A DNA stretch of 64,000 nucleotides, from contig NC_007908.1 in assembly GCF_000013605.1 (NCBI RefSeq), positions 3,534,001 through 3,598,000 of the forward strand. Reading direction: 5' to 3'. The position numbers and the translations under genes were made by a program. The stretch comes from Rhodoferax ferrireducens T118. GTDB lineage: Bacteria > Pseudomonadota > Gammaproteobacteria > Burkholderiales > Burkholderiaceae_C. This document shows, piece after piece, positions 53,791 to 64,000 of the stretch. Within the stretch, counting starts at the first letter, position 1. Every line of letters begins with the position of its first letter. A model generated the notes under the pieces. That model saw only the letters and a program-made list of their open reading frames with translations. It did no database searches and was not told where the DNA came from.

Positions 53791-54693
53791 ATGGCATTTT
53801 GGCGCACCCAGCAAGGCGCTGGCATTGCTTTGATTGTGCTGGCGACCCTGGCCTTCGCCATCCTGGACACCGTCACCAAATACGCCGTCACGCTGGTGCC
53901 GGTGTTGATGCTGCTCTGGTTTCGCTATGCGTTTCAGGCGCTGCTGACTTTTGTTTTGCGCTTTCCAGTGCAAAAGCGCCGCTTGTTCAGGACCCCGAAT
54001 CCGCGCTTTCAAACGCTGCGCGGGGTGTTGTTGCTGATCACCAGTGCCTGCTCTTTTTTTGGTCTGCGCTACTTGCCGGTGGGCGAATTCACCGCCATGG
54101 TGATGCTGTCGCCGCTGGTCGCCACGGCCATGGCCGCCTGGGTGCTGAAAGACCATGTCTCGCACCAGCGCTGGTTGCTGATGGCGGCCGGTCTGGTCGG
54201 GGTGCTGCTGGTGGTGCGTCCCGGAGGCCAGGTGTTCAGCTGGGCTTTGCTGTTTCCGGTGCTGCTGGTGACCACCTACGGTTGGTTTCAGGTGCTCACC
54301 AGCCGATTGAGCGGCGAAGAAAACCCCTACACCACGCACTTTTACACCGGTCTGGTGGGTGCGGTGGTGATGAGCCCGATTGTGGTTTTCAATTGGAGCA
54401 CAACGGCCCTGCTGACCTATTGGCCGTGGTTTTTGCTGGTTGGATTTTCGGGCACTTTTGGCCACCTGATGTTGATTCGGGCCTACACCCGCGCTTCGGC
54501 GCCTGTGCTCACGCCTTATCTGTACACACAGATTGCTTTCGCCACGGTCGCGGGTTGGCTGGCGTTCAAGCATGTGCCTGACGCGCTGGCATGGCTTGGC
54601 ATTGCCGTGATTGCGGCCAGCGGCGTGGGCAATGCGTTGTTGTCTGCGCACGAGGTGACCAAGCTGCGCCGGGCCGTTGCCCCTGCGGCCTAA
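53791..54693 (+). CDS. EamA/DMT-family transporter
   Basis: 300 residues, about ten helices in two EamA units (IALIVLATLAFAILDTVTKY; FFGLRYLPVGEFTAMVMLSPL; PYLYTQIAFATVAGWLAFK). Substrate unknown. It starts seven bases after the PHP gene, so is probably cotranscribed. Confidence 0.87.
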   Translation: MAFWRTQQGAGIALIVLATLAFAILDTVTKYAVTLVPVLMLLWFRYAFQALLTFVLRFPVQKRRLFRTPNPRFQTLRGVLLLITSACSFFGLRYLPVGEFTAMVMLSPLVATAMAAWVLKDHVSHQRWLLMAAGLVGVLLVVRPGGQVFSWALLFPVLLVTTYGWFQVLTSRLSGEENPYTTHFYTGLVGAVVMSPIVVFNWSTTALLTYWPWFLLVGFSGTFGHLMLIRAYTRASAPVLTPYLYTQIAFATVAGWLAFKHVPDALAWLGIAVIAASGVGNALLSAHEVTKLRRAVAPAA

Positions 54694-54751
54694 GCAGCGT
54701 TGACCCCGGCCATGCGGCGCTGACCGGCCCAACTTCGCCGACAATACATCC

Positions 54752-55375
54752 ATGCCTCAACTGTTCGAAGTTCACCCCGATAACCCGCAGCCCCGCTTGC
54801 TCAAGCAGGCCATCACCCTGCTCGACCAGGGCGACATCCTGGCGGTACCCACCGACTCCAGCTACGCCCTGGTTTGCCATCTGGACGACAAGGCGGCGGC
54901 CGACAAGCTGCGCCGCATCCGTGGCGTGGACGATAAACACCACCTCACGCTGCTATGCCGCGACCTCTCGGAACTGGCCAACTACGCACAAGTGGATAAC
55001 CAGCAGTTTCGGCGCATCAAATCAGCCACACCCGGGCCTTACACCTTCATTCTGCAAGCCAGCAAGGAAGTTCCGCGTCGCCTGAGCCACCCGTCACGCA
55101 AGACCATTGGCCTGCGCGTGCCCGAGCACAAGGTCTTGCAGGCGCTGCTGGACCTGCACAACGGTCCTCTGCTGGCGACGACCTTGATCCCGCCGGGTGA
55201 GGTCGAACCCATCAATGACGCGCTGGAAATTCGTGAACGTTACAAAAAACAGATTGCGGCCGTGATTGACGCGGGTGCCTGCCCGCGGGAACCAACCACG
55301 GTCGTCGATCTCACCGAGTCCGAGCCCATCGTTATTCGCCAGGGCAGAGGCTCGCTGGCCGCCCTTGGCCTGTAA
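54752..55375 (+). CDS. YciO/YrdC/Sua5-family protein
   Basis: 207 residues. YrdC-fold protein with LAVPTDSSYALVCHLDDK, KHHLTLLCRDLSELANYA, PGPYTFILQA and RKTIGLRVPEH. The relatives TsaC/Sua5 make threonylcarbamoyl-AMP for tRNA t6A. This sequence is of the YciO type, for which that activity is weaker or uncertain. Confidence 0.88.
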   Translation: MPQLFEVHPDNPQPRLLKQAITLLDQGDILAVPTDSSYALVCHLDDKAAADKLRRIRGVDDKHHLTLLCRDLSELANYAQVDNQQFRRIKSATPGPYTFILQASKEVPRRLSHPSRKTIGLRVPEHKVLQALLDLHNGPLLATTLIPPGEVEPINDALEIRERYKKQIAAVIDAGACPREPTTVVDLTESEPIVIRQGRGSLAALGL

Positions 55376-55407
55376 GCCGCTGATCACCCCCATTAGATAT
55401 TGACCCC

Positions 55408-56076
55408 ATGGATATTGCCAACCTGATTCAGACCGTTGCCCTGTACGCGCTGCCGGTGCTGTTCGCCATTACGGTGCACGAGGCTGCGCACGGCTACGTG
55501 GCCCGCCATTTTGGTGACAACACGGCCTACATGCTGGGGCGCGTCACGCTCAACCCGCTCAAACACATCGACCCCGTGGGCACCATTTTGATGCCGCTGC
55601 TGCTGTACTTTGCCACCTCGGGTGCCTTCCTGTTTGGCTATGCCAAACCGGTGCCGGTCCGCTTTGACAAGCTGCGCGACCCTAAACGCCACATGATCTG
55701 GGTGGCGCTGGCCGGGCCGGGCGTCAATTTCATTCAAGCCTTTCTGTGGGGCGCGCTGTTCTATGTGCTCAAAGGCACGGGTGTGACCGAGCCCTTTTTT
55801 ATCAAGATGGCACAAGGCGGCATTCTGGTCAATCTGGTGATGTTTGCCTTCAACCTGTTCCCGCTGCCGCCGCTGGACGGCGGGCGTATTCTGGTCGGCT
55901 TGCTGCCCTACCGCCAGGCCGAACTGGTCTCGCGGGTGGAGCCCTGGGGCTTTTTCATCGTGATGGCGCTGGTGATTTCAGGCATCGTCAGCACGCTGTG
56001 GCTGCAACCCTTGATGACGCTGAGCTACTTTGTGCTCGACATCTTGCTCAGCCCTCTTGCCATGATTTTTGGCTAG
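55408..56076 (+). CDS. site-2 protease family membrane metalloprotease
   Basis: 222 residues, M50 family. The zinc motif is HEAAH in ITVHEAAHGYVARHFGD, and the third ligand region is NLFPLPPLDGGRIL. About five to six membrane helices. It is the short PDZ-less form common next to trpS in betaproteobacteria. Substrate unknown. Confidence 0.9.
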   Translation: MDIANLIQTVALYALPVLFAITVHEAAHGYVARHFGDNTAYMLGRVTLNPLKHIDPVGTILMPLLLYFATSGAFLFGYAKPVPVRFDKLRDPKRHMIWVALAGPGVNFIQAFLWGALFYVLKGTGVTEPFFIKMAQGGILVNLVMFAFNLFPLPPLDGGRILVGLLPYRQAELVSRVEPWGFFIVMALVISGIVSTLWLQPLMTLSYFVLDILLSPLAMIFG

Positions 56077-56118
56077 CCTGCAGCCTCTTTCTTTGGCCCA
56101 TTAAAGTTTCCCTTCTCT

Positions 56119-57417
56119 ATGAGTTCCACGCGTTTTCTGACCGGTATCACCACCTCTGGCACCCCCCACCTCGGCAACTATGTCGGCTCCATCCGGCCTT
56201 CGGTGCGGGCCAGCCTGAGGGCCGATGTCGAGAGTTTTTATTTTCTGGCCGACTACCACGCCCTGATCAAGATTGATGAACCGGCACGCATCCAGCGTTC
56301 CACGCTGGAAATAGCCGCCAGTTGGCTCGCCGCCGGGCTGGACCCCGAGCGCGTCGTCTTCTATCGCCAGTCCGATGTCCCGGAAATTCCGGAACTCACC
56401 TGGCTGCTGACCTGTGTCATTGGCAAGGGCGTGCTGAACCGGGCGCACGCCTACAAGGCGGCGGTCGACAAAAATACCGCCGCAGGTATTGACCCCGAGT
56501 CCGATGTCAGCGCCGGGCTGTTCATGTACCCGGTGCTGATGGGTGCCGACATTCTGATGTTCAACGCACACAAGGTGCCGGTCGGGCGCGACCAGGTGCA
56601 GCACATCGAGATGGCGCGCGACATGGCGCACAGCTTCAACCACCGCTATGGCGATCACTTTGTGCCGCCCGAGGCCGAAATTGAAGACAACGTCGCCACC
56701 CTGCCCGGTCTGGACGGGCGCAAGATGAGCAAGAGCTACGACAACACCATCCCCCTGTTTGCGCCGCGCGCACAACTCAAAAAGCTCATTGCGAGCATCG
56801 TCACCGATTCGCGCGCACCAGGTGAGCCCAAAGACACTGAAGGCTCTGCCCTGTTCCAGATTTACCAGGCCTTTGCCACGCCAGAGGAAAGCAGCACGCT
56901 GCGCCAGGCTTATGCCGATGGCATCGCGTGGAGCGACGCCAAACAAATTGTTTTTGAGCGCATCGACGACGAAATTGCACCGCTGCGCGAGGTCTATCAG
57001 GCGCTGTTGGACGACCCGGCTCGAATCGAGTCCATCCTGCGCGCGGGCGCAGCCAAGGCCCGTCATATTGCCACCCCCTTCATGGGTCGTTTGCGTCAGG
57101 CCGTGGGCTTGCGTGACCTGCGCACGCAAAGCAGCAAAGCCGCCAAGTCCGTCAAATCCGCCTTGCCGGTCTTCAAACAATACCGCGAAAACGACGGTCA
57201 GTTTTACTTCAAACTGTTGGATACGGACGGCCGTTTGCTGCTGCAAAGTACGGGCTTTGCTTCACCCAAAGTAGCAGGCCAAACCATTGCCACGCTGCAG
57301 ACCCAAGGTGCGAGCGCCCTGAATGAACTGAAAGACCAGTTGCAATGGGGCCTGGACGTGCAAACCCAGGACATTGATACTGCCCTGCAAGCGTTGCTGG
57401 ATGCCAAAACCAAGTGA
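56119..57417 (+). CDS. trpS: tryptophanyl-tRNA synthetase
   Basis: 432 residues; class I synthetase that charges tRNA-Trp. The HIGH-like motif is TPHLGNY (about 14-20), KMSKS is in [31 protein letters not shown] is the tryptophan/ATP region. The enzyme is longer than the ~330-residue E. coli form because of a C-terminal extension (about 340-432) with a small beta-rich domain. That form is frequent in betaproteobacteria. Confidence 0.96.
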   Translation: MSSTRFLTGITTSGTPHLGNYVGSIRPSVRASLRADVESFYFLADYHALIKIDEPARIQRSTLEIAASWLAAGLDPERVVFYRQSDVPEIPELTWLLTCVIGKGVLNRAHAYKAAVDKNTAAGIDPESDVSAGLFMYPVLMGADILMFNAHKVPVGRDQVQHIEMARDMAHSFNHRYGDHFVPPEAEIEDNVATLPGLDGRKMSKSYDNTIPLFAPRAQLKKLIASIVTDSRAPGEPKDTEGSALFQIYQAFATPEESSTLRQAYADGIAWSDAKQIVFERIDDEIAPLREVYQALLDDPARIESILRAGAAKARHIATPFMGRLRQAVGLRDLRTQSSKAAKSVKSALPVFKQYRENDGQFYFKLLDTDGRLLLQSTGFASPKVAGQTIATLQTQGASALNELKDQLQWGLDVQTQDIDTALQALLDAKTK

Positions 57418-57460
57418 GTGGCAGGCGGGGCCACTGCTACAATCCAACACTTGAGTTCTA

Positions 57461-57548
<88 letters not shown>

Positions 57549-57554
57549 AAAAAC

Positions 57555-57597
57555 AAAGCTCTTTCACCAAATAAAAATTGGTGAAAGAGCTTTTTTT
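57555..57597 (+). terminator. rho-independent terminator after tRNA-Ser
   Basis: A 16-base perfect stem AAAGCTCTTTCACCAA/TTGGTGAAAGAGCTTT with loop ATAAAAA, followed by more T. It ends the tRNA transcript and may also insulate the convergent cyclase gene. Confidence 0.9.
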
Positions 57598-57632
57598 CAT
57601 GGTTAGCTCCTGCATTGATATTGAATGCCGGG

Positions 57633-59351
57633 TCAAGACCCGAAAAGACTGACGCAGTTGCCACCGCTCTCTTTGGCAAGGTACATGGCGGCATCGGCAC
57701 TGCGCGACAGCGTCAGCTCGTCACTACCATGTTCTGGGTAGAGGGCCACACCGATGCTGGACCCAATCAACAAACTGCGGCCATCAAGATCAAAAGGCTG
57801 ACTGAGGGCCTTGCATATTTTTTCAGCGACCAGCACGGCATCCTGGTCCTCCTCGACATGGGTCAGCAGCACGACAAACTCGTCACCCCCCATGCGCCCC
57901 ACCGTATCGGCATGGCGCACACAGGCCTGCATCCGTTTCGCAGCGGCGTTCAGCAGCAAGTCCCCAACGTGATGGCCGCAAGTGTCGTTGATGTCCTTGA
58001 ACGCGTCCAGATCAACAAACAGCAGGGCCATGCGCGTCTTGTCGCGCCGCGCTTGTGAGACCGCTTGACGCAGCCGGTCGTCAAACAGTGCGCGGTTGGG
58101 CAAACCGGTCAGTGAATCATGTTGGGCCAGATGCTCAAGCGCTTGCCGACTCTCTTTCAAATCGCGCATGTTCGCCACAATGATGTTCTGCATGTCGTTG
58201 AGGCTGCTGGCGAGCAGCCCGATTTCGTCCTTGCGGGCGGCCGACAATTCGTTGACCACATGCTCTTTTGAAAAGGCACTCATCGCATCAACCATTTTCC
58301 GCAGGGGGCCGATCACGGCGCGCGAAACCAGCGCCGCCAGAAGTATGGCAAGAACCCCCAGCACAAGAATAATTTGAACGGTGTTCCAACCCAGCTTCGA
58401 CGTTTCCCGCACGACGTTCTCCAGCGGCTGCGACAGTCCCAGAATCACAAAATCCGTCTGGACCGAGCCACCAAAAGGCATGCGGATAAAAGCGGCCACC
58501 AGCCCGTTGCCAGCTTGCTGAACGGCGTCAATATTGGTAACCACACTGGCGCTCGTGCCGTTAATCAAGGCCGCAACCGGCTCGAAAGACTCCTGAATAA
58601 AGATTCTGCGTCCCTGGTCAAAGCCAAAGGCTTCGGCCGGGTTGGGGTGAATCAGAAAGTCGCCCCAATGGTTGCTCAGGTACAACTGGTAGGCGCTTGG
58701 CAGATCGGACTTCAGGCGGTCAAACAGGCCGTTCAGATCCACGTTGATCACGATCAGCCCCAGCACTTTCCCGCTGTCGTCCAACACGGGTGAGGCGACC
58801 CGGACGGTGGGCTTGTGCAACCCGGAATGCGCCCCTTCTTCGTGGTTGATCGTGATGTCCGACAAATAGACTTGCCCCCTGCCCAGTTGCAAGGTGTTGA
58901 AAACATAGGGGTAATGGGCTTTTTCCTGCAGATTGTCTGCTTGTACCGGCACCAGTTTGCCGTCGTCTCGGTCCAACCGAACCAGTTCCAGGCCGTGCTG
59001 GTCAGCACCAATCAGTCGAATCTGGAAATATTCAGGATGCGCCGCCATCATCGCCGCGAAGGTATCGCTCAACCCCTTTGGGTCACGGCCCGCTGGCATG
59101 CTCTCAGGGCTAGTGACCATGGCAGAGCTTGCCGGGAGGCTTGCCAGCAGCAAGGTATCCCTGGCCACTGCGTCGATGCTGGCCTGAAAGTTGCGCCCCA
59201 GCACGTGGGTCGCCGTCAGCAAATCACGTTGCGCGGCCGCCAGCAAGGTGGCACGGCCACTGGCGTACGAGTAGTAACCGACGATTCCCATCGCCACCAG
59301 ACTGAAACTGGCCAGCAAAAGCCCCAGCTTGAAACCGATGCCATAACGCAT
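57633..59351 (-). CDS. membrane diguanylate cyclase (Cache-HAMP-GGDEF)
   Basis: 572 residues. An N-terminal transmembrane helix is followed by a periplasmic double-Cache sensor (about 40-310), a second helix ([17 protein letters not shown]), HAMP ([15 protein letters not shown]) and a GGDEF domain with [17 protein letters not shown] and [11 protein letters not shown]. The active site is intact, so it should make cyclic di-GMP. It starts four bases after the stop of an orphan solute receptor, which may present a ligand to the sensor. Confidence 0.93.
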   Translation of the reverse strand: MRYGIGFKLGLLLASFSLVAMGIVGYYSYASGRATLLAAAQRDLLTATHVLGRNFQASIDAVARDTLLLASLPASSAMVTSPESMPAGRDPKGLSDTFAAMMAAHPEYFQIRLIGADQHGLELVRLDRDDGKLVPVQADNLQEKAHYPYVFNTLQLGRGQVYLSDITINHEEGAHSGLHKPTVRVASPVLDDSGKVLGLIVINVDLNGLFDRLKSDLPSAYQLYLSNHWGDFLIHPNPAEAFGFDQGRRIFIQESFEPVAALINGTSASVVTNIDAVQQAGNGLVAAFIRMPFGGSVQTDFVILGLSQPLENVVRETSKLGWNTVQIILVLGVLAILLAALVSRAVIGPLRKMVDAMSAFSKEHVVNELSAARKDEIGLLASSLNDMQNIIVANMRDLKESRQALEHLAQHDSLTGLPNRALFDDRLRQAVSQARRDKTRMALLFVDLDAFKDINDTCGHHVGDLLLNAAAKRMQACVRHADTVGRMGGDEFVVLLTHVEEDQDAVLVAEKICKALSQPFDLDGRSLLIGSSIGVALYPEHGSDELTLSRSADAAMYLAKESGGNCVSLFGS

Positions 59352-59354
59352 GAA

Positions 59355-60377
59355 CTAGAACCGCCCTGGCAAATCGCCAGAAATAATGCGCCCCCACAGG
59401 GCTGCCCGGCGTTTGTCATCCTCGACCGGTTCGAGCCAGATGATCTTGTCCGCATCCGCCGCGTCGGTGTCGACTTCAATCGTATTGGACAGACCCTGGC
59501 GTCGGGTCAATTCGCTGCTCACTTTTTTGTCCAGCATGAAGTTGATCCAGCTCTCTGCCAGTTCCTTGTTCTTGGCCCCGCGCGTCAGCGCCCAGCAGTC
59601 CAGCCAGGCCAGTGCGCCCTCAACGGGAATGACATAACCAACATCGGCGCCCGCGTCGCGCAACAGTTTGAGTTGTTGGTGACCGTAATTGGCAAACAGA
59701 AGTGCCGCCGAATGACGACGAAACAGCTCGACTGATTCTTCCGGCAAGGTGTAGAAGGTCAACACATTGCGGCGCAAGGCGATGAGGTGGTTGACCACGC
59801 CTTTGAAATCTTTATCTTCAATCCGAAAAGGATTTCCTCCCAGCACCATTGAAGCGATCGAAAAACTGTGGCTACTGGTATCGAAGGCGAGCACCCGCCC
59901 CTGGTACTTGGGATCCCACATCGCAGCAAGCGAGGTGGGCGCTTGCACAAACTGTTTGCGGTCATAGATCAGCCCCATTTCCGAATAGGTGTACGGCACC
60001 GCATAGGCCTCACCCAGACGGGTGATTCCCGGAATGCTCTGCAGGTTGCGAAAGCGGGGTAACTGCTGCGCCGTGTTGGGAATATTGGCAAGCCGCAACG
60101 GCACCACCAGTCGCTCGTTGATGTAGTGCTGCATTTCGGCCGTGTTGGCCGCAAACACATCGAAGTCGCCGCCCTGGTTCGCGCTGATCTTTTGCCGCAG
60201 CACATCATCGGAACTGACGAAGCTCACCTCGACCCGCACGCCGTGTTGCTTCTCAAACAACTTGACCAGATCACTGTCGGCGTAGCCAGGCCACGTCAAT
60301 ACGCGCAAGGTTTCCACTGCCTGGCCTGGCAGACTCAATGTCACTAGGACGATGAGCAGCAGTAGGCGCAGGTTCAT
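59355..60377 (-). CDS. orphan PotD-like solute receptor
   Basis: 340-residue periplasmic binding protein with a signal peptide (to about GQAV). Typical parts are LRVLTWPGYADSDLVKLFEKQHGVRVEVSF, DFDVFAANTAEM, YAVPYTYSEMGLIYD and WINFMLDKKVSSEL. It resembles polyamine or iron-type receptors but has no transporter genes beside it. Its only partner is the diguanylate cyclase directly downstream, suggesting a sensory role (inference). Confidence 0.85.
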   Translation of the reverse strand: MNLRLLLLIVLVTLSLPGQAVETLRVLTWPGYADSDLVKLFEKQHGVRVEVSFVSSDDVLRQKISANQGGDFDVFAANTAEMQHYINERLVVPLRLANIPNTAQQLPRFRNLQSIPGITRLGEAYAVPYTYSEMGLIYDRKQFVQAPTSLAAMWDPKYQGRVLAFDTSSHSFSIASMVLGGNPFRIEDKDFKGVVNHLIALRRNVLTFYTLPEESVELFRRHSAALLFANYGHQQLKLLRDAGADVGYVIPVEGALAWLDCWALTRGAKNKELAESWINFMLDKKVSSELTRRQGLSNTIEVDTDAADADKIIWLEPVEDDKRRAALWGRIISGDLPGRF

Positions 60378-60383
60378 GGCAAG

Positions 60384-62422
<2,039 letters not shown>

Positions 62423-62430
<8 letters not shown>

Positions 62431-64000
62431 GAAGAAACGCCCCCACAGCCACAGCACTTGCCGGTGAGCGCCTGCGATCGTGATGATCGGCCGCCGGCCA
62501 CTCAATCAGCAAGAACGCCAACAAGGCCAACAGCATCAGCAGGCACGCCAGCACCATGGCCTGATCCAGACTGCTCTCCCCCGGGTGACCCAGGCGCTGG
62601 TAAATCAAGGTCGTGAGCGTGGCCCACTCGGGGCGCGACAAGAATAGCGTCACCGCAAACTCACCCAGCGCCGTGGCGGCTGCAAACGCCATGCCCCGGC
62701 GTAAAGCGGGGCGCAACAGCGGCAGGGTGACACGCCAAAAAGTACGCTGCGGACTGGCACCCAGCGTGCGGGCAGCGTGCAGCACATGCGGGGGCAGGCT
62801 GTCCAAACCGGCTGACAAGGATTTGGCGACAAAGGGGTAGGCCAGCACGGCGTAGGCTGCCAGTAGCAGGGGCAAACTGGCCGTCCAACTCGGGTACAAC
62901 AACAGCAGGCCAAACGCCACGGTCACCGGTGACACCACAAACGGCAGAAATGCCGCGGCGCGCCAGGGCACCGAGCGCTCTGCAGCCAGCGCGTGCAGCA
63001 CACCCAACAGCGTCGCCACAGCCAAGGCCAGCGCAGAAAAGCGCAAGGTATTCCAGAGAGCGCCACGCACCTCTGCATCCAGCACAGTGACCCAAGTGGC
63101 CCAACCTGCATCCAGCGCGCGCCAGACGATGGCCAGAACGGGCAGCGCGCAAATCACAAACAGCACCCCGAGCGCCGCCAGCAAGGCCAGCCATTGAGCC
63201 ATGCCGTGGGGCGGCCTGCGCGCAATGGGTTCCACGCGGCCGGGAGCCGCCAGGCGTTTCTCAAGCAGGGCATAGACCAGCGCCACCGTACCCGTCAGCA
63301 GCAGCATCCACAGCGCCAGCACGCTGGCTTGGCCCAGTTGCAGCTCGTGTGCCACCAGGGTGTAAATCTCCACCTCCACAGTGGCGTAACGCTGACCGCC
63401 CAGCACCAGGGCCAGGCCAAAGCCGGCAAAGCAATACAAAAACACCAGGCACAAGCTCGACATCAGCCACGGCGCGATCGACGGCCACTCGACCCGCCAA
63501 AACGCCCGCCACGGCGTGGCGCCCAACGAGCGTGCCGCCGCCACCTGGCGCGCATTCACCTGGCCGAGCGCATCGACCCCGGCGCGCACCACCAGACACA
63601 GGTTGAAAAACAGGTTGCCGTACAGCAGCAGCCAGGGCGTGTTGTGCAGGTTGACACCGAGCCAGCCACCGAGCACGCCGCGCGGACCCCACAGCGCCAA
63701 CACACCCAGAGCCGCCACCAGGGTGGGCACCACAAACGGCAGCATCAACAAGCGCAGCACCAGCGTACGTCCCGCAAACTGAAAGCGGGCCAGCACCCAC
63801 GCCAGCGGCAAGCCCAACGCCAATGCCAGCACGCAGGTGATGCCCGCTTGCGCGAGCGACCAGAGCACGCGCCAGCGCAGGTAATCGTCTTGCCAGGGCA
63901 ACCAAAACGACCATGCCTCGGTAGCGGCTGCACCGGTCAAACTGACATCACCCGCCCACCCGGCCAGCACCAGCCGGCCCAGCGGCGCAATCAGCAGCAC
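62423..64000 (-). CDS. ThiP-like ABC permease, cut by window end
   Basis: At least 525 residues; the 5' end lies beyond 64000. A fused double permease with two sets of about six helices and two EAA-type loops ([49 protein letters not shown]). The layout fits ThiP or FbpB-type proteins. With the short ATPase after it, thiamine import is the best guess. The last ~25 residues are hydrophilic and unusual. Confidence 0.85.

Noticed and set aside
56101..57246. Open frame antisense to trpS
   Set aside because: Shadow of a confidently identified synthetase gene.

Overview
The window looks like a chromosome segment from a GC-rich betaproteobacterium of the family Comamonadaceae, most like Rhodoferax or a close relative. 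The evidence is a Bug-type solute receptor and TctAB permease, a clade I nos cluster, PEP-CTERM genes, DUF3422, and short dispersed repeats of a kind I associate with this family. The genus is inferred from gene content; no ribosomal RNA is present.

Layout. 1-420 holds nothing I can assign. 421-2233 (minus) is a Bug receptor and an atypical SDR. 2350-14219 is a nitrous oxide reduction island. On the minus strand a cytochrome c lipoprotein and an ApbE flavin transferase share a promoter with a perfect FNR-type box. On the plus strand are nosR-Z-D-F-Y-L, a coupled pair of small genes (the second TumE/DUF6516-like), a decayed nosL fragment and a second, membrane-anchored NosL-like protein. ApbE would flavinylate NosR, NosR and the cytochrome would feed electrons to NosZ, and NosDFY plus NosL would assemble its copper centre.

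14554-22385 (minus) is a two-gene module. A 1663-residue pyruvate:ferredoxin oxidoreductase-like protein overlaps a 947-residue protein in which the two NfnAB-type subunits are fused. Together they could link 2-oxoacid oxidation to NADPH through ferredoxin. 22818-30421 (minus) has a DMT exporter, DUF3422, TctAB, a lone GspE-type ATPase, a spermidine-synthase-like protein and a hypoxanthine/uracil-DNA glycosylase.

30394-34308 is an unusual PEP-CTERM locus: two exosortase-associated acyltransferases flank a ThiF/E1-like protein and a PEP-CTERM protein. I consider this the best candidate for an undescribed system. 34431-43833 has TatD, a complete polyamine-type ABC transporter and a set (ketimine-reductase-like OCD protein, XRE-cupin regulator, ALDH7, FAD amine oxidase) that fits pipecolate/lysine catabolism.

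44039-64000 is mostly housekeeping: an amino-acid receptor, lolCD, recJ, a Sel1-AAA-AAA protein, a PHP phosphoesterase, a DMT transporter, a YciO/Sua5 protein, a site-2 protease, trpS, tRNA-Ser(CGA), an orphan solute receptor paired with a diguanylate cyclase, serS, and a thiPQ-like transporter cut by the window end. A short repeat family (about eight copies) is scattered through the window, mostly inside genes.
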